14,020 nucleotides of DNA, taken from assembly GCA_030019325.1 (NCBI GenBank), contig JASEFB010000052.1, positions 1 through 14,020 on the forward strand, given 5' to 3'. The stretch is from an archaeon. GTDB taxonomy: Archaea > Halobacteriota > Syntropharchaeia > Alkanophagales > Methanospirareceae. Positions 1 through 6,523 of this stretch are shown piece by piece. A model generated the notes under the pieces. It ran no database searches, was not told the DNA's origin, and saw nothing but the letters and a program-made list of their open reading frames with translations. Numbering within the stretch: position 1 is the first letter of the stretch; the number at the start of each line of letters is the position of its first letter. The position numbers and the translations under genes are program-made.

Positions 1-26
1 CCAAATGAGTGTGAGAGGAGGATTAT

Positions 27-176
27 GTGTGTGGTATCTGGTTGATTATAACAAAATACGAGGATTTGATAAATATTGCTACTGATATAGATGAACGCGT
101 GATATTTGATGAGGATGCATCGTTATACTTCATCATACATGATAACTTCTTATATCTTTATGAGACGGATAAATAA
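27..176 (+). CDS. Short 49-residue ORF, possibly the C-terminal remnant of a longer gene
   Basis: Not in a larger frame; read from a GTG at 27. A strong ribosome-binding sequence GGAGG lies at 17-21, five bases before the GTG. The frame is closed upstream by TGA at 12-14 and ends with TAA at 174-176. The product is acidic and looks protein-like: a region reading TKYEDLINIATDIDERVIFD (residues 9-28), then alternating hydrophobic residues resembling beta strands, ending YETDK. The pattern of a 'YEDL..IA' helix followed by short strands faintly recalls the C-terminal end of archaeal DUF5305-type proteins, but this is from memory and weak. It may be a genuine small gene, or the 3' end of a gene whose upstream part is out of frame or outside the window. 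It converges on the antitoxin candidate. Confidence 0.4.
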   Translation: MCGIWLIITKYEDLINIATDIDERVIFDEDASLYFIIHDNFLYLYETDK

Positions 177-189
177 CCCGTTTTTACCG

Positions 190-471
190 TCATACTTCTA
201 CCATTTGCAGTTCTCTTTTCCTATATTCAAGTGAATAAATTTGAACCAAATCATCCTGAAGTTTCTCATAATACGCTGCTTGTTCATCGTTCATGAACGA
301 GCGCCCGCATTTACTGCAAACCATTTTTGGGAATTTTGAAATCTTCACTTTACCGTCTAAAAACTTCACTTCCAATAACTTCTCCTCTATCTTCCCGCCA
401 CACCAAGGGCATACCAGTGGAGTTCTGTACTCTCCTTCCACAACTCCCCAATCTTCTTCTTTTAGTGGCAT
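190..471 (-). CDS. YgiT-type zinc-finger protein, MqsA-like antitoxin candidate
   Basis: A 93-residue protein with two CxxC pairs (CPWC at 21-24 and CSKC at 52-55) spaced as in YgiT-type zinc fingers, the N-terminal zinc-binding domain of MqsA antitoxins. Between the pairs is a beta-rich stretch with basic residues, and a helical tail (residues 62-90) follows. It lacks the C-terminal helix-turn-helix domain of E. coli MqsA, so direct operator binding is uncertain. Many archaeal and cyanobacterial family members have this short form. The ATG at 471 lies 11 bases after the stop of the upstream DUF4258-like gene. Toxin-then-antitoxin order matches mqsRA. By family it would neutralise the neighbouring toxin candidate; that pairing is inferred from adjacency. 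Confidence 0.75.
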   Translation of the reverse strand: MPLKEEDWGVVEGEYRTPLVCPWCGGKIEEKLLEVKFLDGKVKISKFPKMVCSKCGRSFMNDEQAAYYEKLQDDLVQIYSLEYRKRELQMVEV

Positions 472-482
472 GACTATAAATT

Positions 483-758
483 CTATTCTACTTTCTTTAT
501 ATAAAGTTTCTTCTCGGATTCGCTTGCTTCTCTAATAGATACTATCTCAAATTTCCTATCGGTTATGCAATCTAATACCACGAATACAAACCTGCCACCC
601 AGTCCCCTACCAATAACTTCGTACCGCTTATTTCCAATGTGTCGCTCTAAAGTTGGTCCATCAGTTGCAGACTGTACATCAATCTTTTTAAAATCCCGCT
701 TGTGTAAGCGGTCTAATGCGTGCTCTGTCCATACAATCTCATATTTTCTATGCGTCAC
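483..758 (-). CDS. DUF4258-like small protein, toxin candidate
   Basis: A 91-residue basic protein. Near the N-terminus it has a helix of the 'HALDRLHKRD' type (residues 13-22). Strands follow with GGRFVFVVLD (residues 54-63) and a late strand 'KFEIVSI'. This is the pattern of DUF4258/RelE-BrnT-like small toxins, which are usually ribonucleases; no catalytic residue can be assigned with confidence. The start is a GTG at 758. GGGAG, inside the last codons of the methylthiotransferase gene, lies about 11 bases upstream, and only four bases separate that gene's TAA from this GTG. The gene is therefore probably translationally coupled to a housekeeping tRNA-modification gene. The zinc-finger antitoxin candidate follows 11 bases downstream. 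Function as a toxin is inference from fold pattern and context. Confidence 0.65.
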   Translation of the reverse strand: MTHRKYEIVWTEHALDRLHKRDFKKIDVQSATDGPTLERHIGNKRYEVIGRGLGGRFVFVVLDCITDRKFEIVSIREASESEKKLYIKKVE

Positions 759-762
759 TGCT

Positions 763-2082
763 TTAAACTTCTCCCATCAAATACGTGCTCTTTGCCTCCT
801 TTACCCTCACCATATACGTAGCACCGAGTGGCAAATCATTATAAACGGGGCTCCGCCCCGTTGACCCCGAAATCGCGGGCTCTGCCCGCGTTCCCGCGAG
901 CCTGAAAGGCTCAGTAAGGGTTTTTAGTACGATCATCCTATACGCAGAGTCCCTGCCTATTACGCCCCCTTTCTTCCCCTTCTCCGTTATTAAAACAGGA
1001 AGTTCCTTTCCTTCCAATTCTTTATTCTTTTCGAGAACAATCGTGCGATAAAGCGAAGAGAAGATTCTCGACCTCCTTTTCTTCTCTCGCTCCAGCAAGT
1101 CCTTTAGATTAGATGCTTCCGTCCCCGGTCTTGGAGAAAACCTCGTTATATTCACTTTTTCCGGTTTTACTTCATCCAATAGGTTCAAAGAGGAGATGAA
1201 ATCCTCTTCCGTCTCTGTTGGAAATCCAATGATGAAATCCGTGCATAGTGTGCTATATTCGAATCGTTTCCTTATGCTTTTTACTATCTCAACGAAATCA
1301 GCAGCTTTATAATCCCTTCTCATCTCTCTCAGCACCTTATCAGAACCAGACTGTACGGGCACGTGAAAGAATTTGAAGATCTTCTCGGAGTCAAATGCTT
1401 CAAGGAGTTCATCTAAGATCCGAATCACGGTAAATGGGTTCATCATGCCCACTCGTATTCTAAAATCACCCTCCACCGATGTCGCCACTTCTAACAACTC
1501 GGGAAGCTTTAATGTACCCAACTTCTCCCAGCCATAGGCGCTACAGTCCTGTGAAGTAATTCTTATTTCCTTCGCACCTCGTTCCACCGCACTTTTAACA
1601 GCTTCGCATATCTTTTCGGGCTTGTAGCTTCTCAAATCTCCCTTCGCTTGTTTTACGATGCAATAAGAACATTTTCCTACGCAGCCCACTGCTATCGGAA
1701 TGATACCAACCACACCGTCAAAATCAAGCCCCTGGTTCTCGCTGTAACTATCACAAATATCTCGTGGTGTTATCAGTGTCACATCTTCGCCTAAAATACT
1801 TTTCACCAATCCAGGCTGTGCCGCCGCCATACAACCTGCTACAACCACCTCTTTACTCTCGTCCTTCAACTCCTTCAGCCTCTTTATCACATTTAATTCC
1901 GTTCTCTTCGTTACAGTGCACGTATTCACGATAACAACATCGGCTTTACTTTCTTCTACAATCTCATGTCCATTATTCCTTAGAGCAGCGCGCATCTTCA
2001 TCGTGTCACCCACATTGGCAGTGCAGCCGAACGTTTCGAAGTAAAATTTTTTGGGCTTTATATATGTGTTTATTAAAGGCAT
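763..2082 (-). CDS. Archaeal/CDKAL1-type tRNA t6A37 methylthiotransferase (radical SAM, MiaB family)
   Basis: A 439-residue enzyme that would convert N6-threonylcarbamoyladenosine at position 37 of tRNAs to its 2-methylthio form. The N-terminal MTTase domain carries the auxiliary cluster cysteines C20, C55 and C84. The radical SAM motif CxxxCxxC is C134-C138-C141. Further family blocks are TSQDCSAYG (176-184), VGMMNP (211-216) and FHVPVQSGSD (239-248). A C-terminal TRAM domain ends in KSTYLMGEV. I start it at ATG 2082, preceded by GGAAAGAGAG; the open frame extends upstream to 2271, but that part is hydrophobic, unlike the family, and overlaps fni. Residues 388-415 of the TRAM domain are a non-family insertion encoded by a GC-rich palindromic repeat (about 841-927). 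First gene of a minus-strand unit with the toxin-antitoxin candidates; divergent from fni. Confidence 0.9.
   Translation of the reverse strand: MPLINTYIKPKKFYFETFGCTANVGDTMKMRAALRNNGHEIVEESKADVVIVNTCTVTKRTELNVIKRLKELKDESKEVVVAGCMAAAQPGLVKSILGEDVTLITPRDICDSYSENQGLDFDGVVGIIPIAVGCVGKCSYCIVKQAKGDLRSYKPEKICEAVKSAVERGAKEIRITSQDCSAYGWEKLGTLKLPELLEVATSVEGDFRIRVGMMNPFTVIRILDELLEAFDSEKIFKFFHVPVQSGSDKVLREMRRDYKAADFVEIVKSIRKRFEYSTLCTDFIIGFPTETEEDFISSLNLLDEVKPEKVNITRFSPRPGTEASNLKDLLEREKKRRSRIFSSLYRTIVLEKNKELEGKELPVLITEKGKKGGVIGRDSAYRMIVLKTLTEPFRLAGTRAEPAISGSTGRSPVYNDLPLGATYMVRVKEAKSTYLMGEV
841..927. repeat. Modular GC-rich palindromic element inserted in frame in the methylthiotransferase gene
   Basis: Three perfect hairpins in a row, each with a three-base loop. 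They are AACGGGGC/GCCCCGTT (844-851/855-862), CGCGGGC/GCCCGCG (874-880/884-890) and GAGCCT/AGGCTC (898-903/907-912). A GACCCCG spacer joins the first two. The first and third modules recur in the same order and orientation in gyrA at about 4523-4564. The surrounding coding sequence is AT-richer. On the coding strand the element stays open and adds about 28 residues (388-415) to the TRAM domain, between 'YRMIVLK' and 'DLPLG', which are close to contiguous in relatives as I recall them. The exact edges are approximate. Confidence 0.75.
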
Positions 2083-2169
2083 CTCTCTTTCCTTTACTTT
2101 TACAAAGAGAAATAAATTTAAGAAAACGTAGATAAATTTTCTTTGAAAGAGAGGGATGAGATAAAAAGA
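2083..2169. promoter_or_regulatory. Divergent promoter region for the methylthiotransferase unit and fni
   Basis: An 87-base AT-rich spacer between two divergent starts. For fni (plus), the TATA-like AATAAATTTA at 2111-2120 would place transcription start near 2140, upstream of the GGATGAG at 2154-2160. For the minus-strand unit, the reverse complement of 2131-2141 reads AAAATTTATC-like and would place the start near 2108, upstream of GGAAAGAGAG. These assignments rest on archaeal TATA spacing only. Confidence 0.45.
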
Positions 2170-3276
2170 ATGAACCAAACGTCGAAGAGAAAGATAGAGC
2201 AACTCCGGATTTGTGCGGAAAAGGAAGTGGAAGTGAGAGAGAATTGCTTTACCGACGTTAAGCTTGTGCATGTTGCGTTACCTGAAGTGGATAAAGAGGA
2301 GATAGATTTGAAGACGGAGTTTTTGGGCTTTTCCTTTGACTATCCCATAATTATTGCCTCGATGACGGGTGGGCATCCGGAGACCAAGAGAATAAATGAA
2401 GTTCTTGCTGAAGCTGCTGCAGCTCTTGGCGTGGGTATGGGTGTGGGCTCTCAGAGAGCGGCATTAGAAGGAGCGGAGCAAGAGGACTCTTTCCGCGTGG
2501 TTCGTGATGTTGCGCCTGATTCGTTTATTTACGCGAACTTAGGTGCTCCCCAGGTGAAGGAGTATGGGATAGGAGGAGTTGAACGAGTTATAGAGATGAT
2601 AGATGCAGATGCACTTGCAATACACCTCAACTTTTTACAGGAAGCTATTCAGCCCGAAGGTAACCTAGATGCAAGGGGTTGCCTTACCGCGATAAAAGAG
2701 GTATGCAAGGCGATAAAAAAGCCGGTCATTGTAAAGGAGACGGGGGCTGGGATAAGTTACGCGGTGGCGAAGAAGTTACACGATGCAGGAGTGTCAGCGA
2801 TAGATGTAGGAGGCTTGGGAGGAACAAGTTTAGCCGCAGCGGAGATATACCGGGCGAAAGCAGAAGGAGATGAATTGAGTGAACATTTAGGGAACCTTTT
2901 TGGATGGGACTGGGGCATCACTACGGTGGAGAGCATAGTGGAGTGCAGTGCAATTCCTTTTCCCATTCCTGTAATTGCCACTGGTGGAATACGAACTGGG
3001 ATCGATGTTGCAAAAAGCATGGCTTTAGGTGCTGATCTCTGTAGTGCAGCTTTACCATTCCTTAAACTCGCGATGGAAAGTGTAAGTGCGGATAAAGTGA
3101 TACAGAAGATACAAGAAATGGGGGAAGAATTAACAGTTGCAATGTTCCTAACAGGCTGTAAGACCACGATGGACCTGAAGGAAGCTGAGGTAGTAATAAC
3201 CGGTAAGACCAGGGAGATAATGGAACAGCGAGGCTTTTTTGAACGGGTGAAGAGGAGAAAGAGACTGACATCGTAA
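2170..3276 (+). CDS. fni: Type 2 isopentenyl-diphosphate delta-isomerase (FMN-dependent)
   Basis: A 368-residue cytoplasmic FMN enzyme that interconverts isopentenyl and dimethylallyl diphosphate, supplying precursors for archaeal ether lipids. The N-terminal signature 'TSKRKIEQLRIC' is followed by MTGG (65-68) and GSQRA (94-98 region) and by NLGAPQ (123-128). HLNFLQEAIQPEGN (152-165) contains the conserved catalytic-region glutamine before PEG. FMN phosphate-binding blocks are GGLGGTS (214-220) and TGGIRTG (271-277). GWDWGITT (245-252) and FLTGC (326-330) are also family features. Length is normal. I choose ATG 2170, preceded by GGATGAG nine bases upstream, over a TTG at 2143 in the same frame, because family proteins start close to 'TSKRK'. 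Divergent from the methylthiotransferase gene; a mobile-looking insertion begins 18 bases after its stop. Confidence 0.95.
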   Translation: MNQTSKRKIEQLRICAEKEVEVRENCFTDVKLVHVALPEVDKEEIDLKTEFLGFSFDYPIIIASMTGGHPETKRINEVLAEAAAALGVGMGVGSQRAALEGAEQEDSFRVVRDVAPDSFIYANLGAPQVKEYGIGGVERVIEMIDADALAIHLNFLQEAIQPEGNLDARGCLTAIKEVCKAIKKPVIVKETGAGISYAVAKKLHDAGVSAIDVGGLGGTSLAAAEIYRAKAEGDELSEHLGNLFGWDWGITTVESIVECSAIPFPIPVIATGGIRTGIDVAKSMALGADLCSAALPFLKLAMESVSADKVIQKIQEMGEELTVAMFLTGCKTTMDLKEAEVVITGKTREIMEQRGFFERVKRRKRLTS

Positions 3277-3284
3277 CGGTGATA

Positions 3285-3294
3285 GTGTTATAGT
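3285..3294 (+). repeat. Left copy of 10-bp direct repeat (target-site-duplication candidate)
   Basis: GTGTTATAGT lies immediately left of the terminal hairpin and occurs again, identical and in the same orientation, at 3813-3822. The two copies bracket the four-helix-bundle unit, as expected for a target-site duplication made on insertion. Confidence 0.75.
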
Positions 3295-3296
3295 AA

Positions 3297-3325
3297 TTGC
3301 TCAAAATCTTGTGGATTTCGAGCAA
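3297..3325. repeat. Left terminal hairpin of the four-helix-bundle element
   Basis: A 12-bp stem with one A/C mismatch and a five-base loop (TTGTG). The stem can be extended by about three A-T pairs (3294-3296 with 3326-3328). The outer part is an inverted copy of the right terminal hairpin. Confidence 0.75.
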
Positions 3326-3357
3326 TTAATTGCAAAATGCAAAGTGCATATTGAAAA

Positions 3358-3720
3358 ATGCAAAACGAAAGAAAAGATCTATCCGAGCGCTTATTAGACT
3401 TTGCAGCAGGCATTCTTAGATTGGTCGTTAGACTTAATAAAACTGCGATAGGACGGCACATTGGGAACCAGCTAATGCGGTCTGCTACATCTTCAGGGGC
3501 GAATTATGAAGAAGCTTGCGGCGCTGAAAGTAAAGCAGATTTCATTCATAAAATGCAACTGGTCTTGAAGGAATTACGTGAGTCCTTATATTGGTTAAAA
3601 CTGGTAAAAAAATCCGGTTTAATCTCAGATAGAGATTTACAGCCATTACTAAGTGAAGTCGAAGAATTGGTCAAAATTGTTGCAAAATCTATAATAACCG
3701 CGAAGAGTAAAGGAAAATAG
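3358..3720 (+). CDS. Four-helix-bundle protein (S23/IVP family, TIGR02436-like)
   Basis: A 120-residue, almost wholly alpha-helical basic protein. The family core is the stretch from 'RSATSSGANYEEACGAESKA' (residues 41-60) into DFIHKMQLVLKELRESLYWL (61-80), typical of the four-helix-bundle proteins first found in 23S rRNA intervening sequences. The Avd accessory protein of diversity-generating retroelements shares this fold. The molecular role is unknown; nucleic-acid binding is plausible from the family and charge. The ATG at 3358 lies in the inner part of the left inverted repeat, with no convincing ribosome-binding site, so leaderless or weak expression is possible. The gene stands alone between fni and the 3' end of gyrA and is framed by terminal hairpins and a 10-bp direct repeat. 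It is not in an rRNA gene here. Confidence 0.88.
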   Translation: MQNERKDLSERLLDFAAGILRLVVRLNKTAIGRHIGNQLMRSATSSGANYEEACGAESKADFIHKMQLVLKELRESLYWLKLVKKSGLISDRDLQPLLSEVEELVKIVAKSIITAKSKGK

Positions 3721-3778
3721 ATACGATCACGCAAGTTTATTTTGACTTTTGCACTTTGCACTTTTCATTTTTCATTGT

Positions 3779-3808
3779 CTGTTCAAAATTCCACTGAATT
3801 TTGAGCAG
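3779..3808. repeat. Right terminal hairpin of the four-helix-bundle element
   Basis: A 13-bp stem with one mismatch and loop CACT. Read on the opposite strand, it starts CTGCTCAAAAT and so matches the left terminal hairpin. The stretch just before it (3749-3777) is made of GCACTTT/TTTTCA words mirrored in the left flank. In an mRNA from either side this hairpin could also act as a weak 3' end, but no clean U-tract follows. Confidence 0.72.
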
Positions 3809-3812
3809 ATAC

Positions 3813-3822
3813 GTGTTATAGT
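3813..3822 (+). repeat. Right copy of 10-bp direct repeat
   Basis: GTGTTATAGT, identical to 3285-3294, starting four bases after the right terminal hairpin. Positions 3823-3886, between it and the gyrA stop, hold no recognisable feature. Confidence 0.75.
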
Positions 3823-3886
3823 CTCACATAGTCTCTGTATTTAATTTCTTCCAGTTATTTCCACGCCTTTGAAACTAATTGCTCTT

Positions 3887-6454
3887 TTAGACTACATCTA
3901 CTGCTACCACACTCTCGCCATCATTTACATGCATCAGCCTCACACCCTGCGTATTTCTCCCTTTTGTAGGAATACTTCGGGCAGAAATGCGTGTCACCAT
4001 CCCGTCAGAAGTGGTAACCATCAACTCATCGTCATTCTTTACTTGCTTTATACATACTACTTTCCCATTTCTTTCCACCACTCTCATACTAATCACACCT
4101 TTACCACCCCGATGTGTTTCTCGGTACGCATCCAACCTCGTTCTTTTACCATAACCTTTCTCTGTTATCGTAACGAGCTTTGAAGAACTCAAACTCAAAT
4201 CAACGGCATCAATACTCACTATCTCATCGCCCTTTTCCAACCTCATCCCCCTTACCCCCGATGCATATCTGCCCATTTCCCGCAGTTCCTCTTCCTGGAA
4301 CAAGATTGCCTTTCCATTCTTAGAGCCTATAATTATACCAGTTCGCTCTCCACCTATGTGGGCGTGTACAGGCTCAATCAACGCCACATCAGCTAACGAA
4401 TCGCCCTTGATACGGTCAATCTTAACGGCAACGATCCCAGTGGTGCGTATAGACCTCAGCTTAACGAGTGAGCTCCTTTTTACCACGCCACGTTTGGTAG
4501 CGAAAACGATGAATGAATCCCTGTGGGGCTCCGCCCCACGACCCCGCAAGCCCTGTAAGGGCTTAGTTTTAGTTTCTATACCCTTATCTACATCCTCAGG
4601 TATAGCAATAGCGGCTACGAATTTTTCCCTTTCTTCTGTCTCCGTTTGGCTTATGCTCAGTCCTGGGATGTTCAACAGGGGTTTCCCTTTTGTATGTCTG
4701 CTACTCGGAGGGATTTCGTAGGTCTTCACCTGGTATGCCCTACCAGAATCGGTGAAAAGGATCAGACGTTCCCTTGTGGACGCGCGTATGAAATTGACGA
4801 TCGCATCATCTTCTCTCTTATCTATCACGGCAATTCCTTTTCCTCCCCTCCGTTGCTGCTTAAAAATGTTCGCCGGTAATCGCTTCACATAGCCACGCTG
4901 CGTAAAAAAGAGGATGACTTCCTCCTCCTCTATAAAATCGCGCTCGCTTAAAATCACCACCTCCTCTATTTCGGTCCTTCTCGCATCGCCATATTTCTCC
5001 TTCAGCTCGATCAGTTCTTCTTTTATGATGCCCAGTATTCGCGCTTCACTTGCAAGCGCCTCTTTTAACCACTTTATCTTCGTCTCCAGCTCTGATCGCT
5101 CGGTTTCTATTTTTTCACGCTCTAAAGCACTCAATCGCGAGAGCCGCATCTCCAGTATCTCTTTCGCCTGCTCCTCGCTCAGCTCAAATTTCTCAATCAG
5201 AGCTGATTTTGCCGTTTTGCTATCGCTTGAAGCTTTTATAAGCCTTATCACCTCGTCTATATGCAGTATTGCAATGATTAAGCCCTCTACTATGTGCTTT
5301 CGCTTCTCTGCACGATCTAATTCATATTGCAGTCTCCTGATCGTTACTTCTCTCCTGTGCGTGATGTAACACTCGATCAACTCTTTTAGCGTTAATATCC
5401 GTGGTTCACCATCTACCAGGGCGAGATTGATTACCCCAAACGTGGTTTCCAATTGCGTGTGTTTATAAAGCTTGTTTAAAACAATCGAGGAATTAACTCC
5501 GGTTTTCAATTCTATTACAATCCTCAATCCTTTGCGATCTGATTCGTCTCTTAACCCAGTAATGCTTTCCATCTTGTATCTCCTGACGAACTCGGCTATC
5601 TCCTCTACCAGTTTGCTTTTGTTTATCTGGTATGGTATCTCGTTTACGATTATTCTCTCCCTCTTAGCTGTTCTTTCTATCTCCGCCTTTGCTCTTAGCT
5701 TTATGCTGCCTCTACCGGTTTCATACGCCTGTTTTATGCCCTCGTAGCCAGAAATGATTGCGCCCGTGGGGAAATCAGGAGCTTTTATTATTTGCATCAG
5801 CTCTCCAATACTCACGTCTGGCTCATCTATCACTTTTATTATGCCATCCACCACTTCGGTCAAATTATGTGGCGGCATGTTAGTAGCCATACCAACAGCG
5901 ATACCGGAAGAGCCGTTTATCAAGAGGTTAGGGAGCTTTGCAGGTAAAATCAACGGCTCTTTGAGCGTGTTATCAAAATTTGGACCCCATGCGACGGTAT
6001 CTTTATCGAGGTCAACCAGCAGCTCCTCTGCTATTTTTGATAGCCTCGCTTCGGTGTATCGCATTGCAGCAGCAGCGTCTCCGTCTATGCTACCGAAATT
6101 ACCCTGACCATCTATCAACGGGTATCGGTGAGAAAAATCCTGCGCCATTCTCACCATGGTATCGTAAACGGCAACGTCACCGTGAGGGTGGTATTTCCCG
6201 AGAACATCTCCTACTATCCGCGCTGATTTCTTATGCGGTTTGTCATGGGTGACGCCGAGTTCATGCATTCCGTATAATATACGACGATGTACCGGTTTTA
6301 GCCCATCACGAGCGTCAGGAAGAGCTCTCCCCACAATTACGCTCATTGCGTAGTCTATGTATGAGCTCTTCATCTCGTCTTCAACGCTGACTTCTATCAC
6401 ACGCTCACGGGCATCATCTCGCGTCCCGGTTCCCTCATGCTCGTTTTCGTTCAT
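3887..6454 (-). CDS. gyrA: DNA gyrase subunit A
   Basis: An 855-residue type IIA topoisomerase subunit that, with GyrB, introduces negative supercoils. The breakage-reunion domain has KYHPHGD (87-93), DGQGNFGSIDGD (115-126) and the active-site tyrosine Y133 in AMRYTE. A coiled-coil/tower region lies near 360-490. The C-terminal pinwheel begins near 510 and contains the GyrA box QRRGGKG (534-540), which marks gyrase rather than topoisomerase IV. gyrB is not in the window. The residue aligned with E. coli Ser83 is V94, while Asp87 is kept as D98. Residues 626-646 are an in-frame insertion encoded by a palindromic repeat. The ATG at 6454 has no clear ribosome-binding site; TTTATTA on the coding strand about 30 bases upstream would fit a nearly leaderless mRNA. 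Bacterial-type gyrase in archaea is a known ancient transfer. Confidence 0.96.
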   Translation of the reverse strand: MNENEHEGTGTRDDARERVIEVSVEDEMKSSYIDYAMSVIVGRALPDARDGLKPVHRRILYGMHELGVTHDKPHKKSARIVGDVLGKYHPHGDVAVYDTMVRMAQDFSHRYPLIDGQGNFGSIDGDAAAAMRYTEARLSKIAEELLVDLDKDTVAWGPNFDNTLKEPLILPAKLPNLLINGSSGIAVGMATNMPPHNLTEVVDGIIKVIDEPDVSIGELMQIIKAPDFPTGAIISGYEGIKQAYETGRGSIKLRAKAEIERTAKRERIIVNEIPYQINKSKLVEEIAEFVRRYKMESITGLRDESDRKGLRIVIELKTGVNSSIVLNKLYKHTQLETTFGVINLALVDGEPRILTLKELIECYITHRREVTIRRLQYELDRAEKRKHIVEGLIIAILHIDEVIRLIKASSDSKTAKSALIEKFELSEEQAKEILEMRLSRLSALEREKIETERSELETKIKWLKEALASEARILGIIKEELIELKEKYGDARRTEIEEVVILSERDFIEEEEVILFFTQRGYVKRLPANIFKQQRRGGKGIAVIDKREDDAIVNFIRASTRERLILFTDSGRAYQVKTYEIPPSSRHTKGKPLLNIPGLSISQTETEEREKFVAAIAIPEDVDKGIETKTKPLQGLRGRGAEPHRDSFIVFATKRGVVKRSSLVKLRSIRTTGIVAVKIDRIKGDSLADVALIEPVHAHIGGERTGIIIGSKNGKAILFQEEELREMGRYASGVRGMRLEKGDEIVSIDAVDLSLSSSKLVTITEKGYGKRTRLDAYRETHRGGKGVISMRVVERNGKVVCIKQVKNDDELMVTTSDGMVTRISARSIPTKGRNTQGVRLMHVNDGESVVAVDVV
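4521..4578. repeat. Modular GC-rich palindromic element inserted in frame in gyrA
   Basis: Two perfect hairpins with seven-pair stems and three-base loops: GTGGGGC/GCCCCAC (4523-4529/4533-4539) and AAGCCCT/AGGGCTT (4548-4554/4558-4564). They are joined by GACCCCG and followed by TTAGTTTTAGT. Order, orientation and joining sequence match modules one and three of the element in the methylthiotransferase gene at 841-927; the middle module is missing here. On the coding strand it is read without stops and gives 'TKPLQGLRGRGAEP', comparable to 'TEPFRLAGTRAEP' in the other gene, so the same repeat frame is used. It lies between blades of the GyrA pinwheel. Confidence 0.75.
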
Positions 6455-6523
6455 GGTTATAGTTAAATTATGGATTCGAAGGTAATAAAGGATAAGCGTG
6501 TCTCAAAACCCGCAGCCCGTAAA

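Larger units (their letters stand above)
3295..3812. mobile_element. Compact putative mobile element carrying a four-helix-bundle protein gene
   Basis: A 518-base unit bracketed by perfect 10-bp direct repeats (3285-3294 and 3813-3822). Each end is a hairpin. The left one, TTGCTCAAAATC/GATTTCGAGCAA (3297-3308/3314-3325), has one mismatch. The right one, CTGTTCAAAATTC/GAATTTTGAGCAG (3779-3791/3796-3808), also has one. The two ends are inverted copies of each other: TGCTCAAAAT at 3298-3307 matches ATTTTGAGCA at 3798-3807. Inside these, TGCAAAGTGCA at 3338-3348 is repeated inverted at 3750-3760, within flanks made of short reiterated words. The only gene is the four-helix-bundle ORF; there is no transposase, so movement would need a trans-acting enzyme or an RNA route. 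Related proteins are encoded in intervening sequences of bacterial 23S rRNA genes, also bounded by complementary ends. Confidence 0.7.

Noticed and set aside
841..912. Rho-independent terminators made by the GC-rich hairpins
   Set aside because: They lie inside coding sequence, have no U-tract directly after them in the coding direction, and recur as a repeat family in gyrA.
2143..2169. TTG start of fni nine codons upstream
   Set aside because: ATG 2170 has a suitably placed GGATGAG and gives the usual family N-terminus; the TTG region contains that ribosome-binding sequence.
2083..2271. N-terminal extension of the methylthiotransferase frame by 63 residues
   Set aside because: It is hydrophobic and unlike the family, overlaps fni and the divergent promoter, and a better ATG with a purine-rich site exists at 2082.
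3295..3812. rRNA intervening sequence or a CRISPR array
   Set aside because: No rRNA sequence flanks the four-helix-bundle gene, and there are no regularly spaced direct repeats; the repeats are inverted and terminal.
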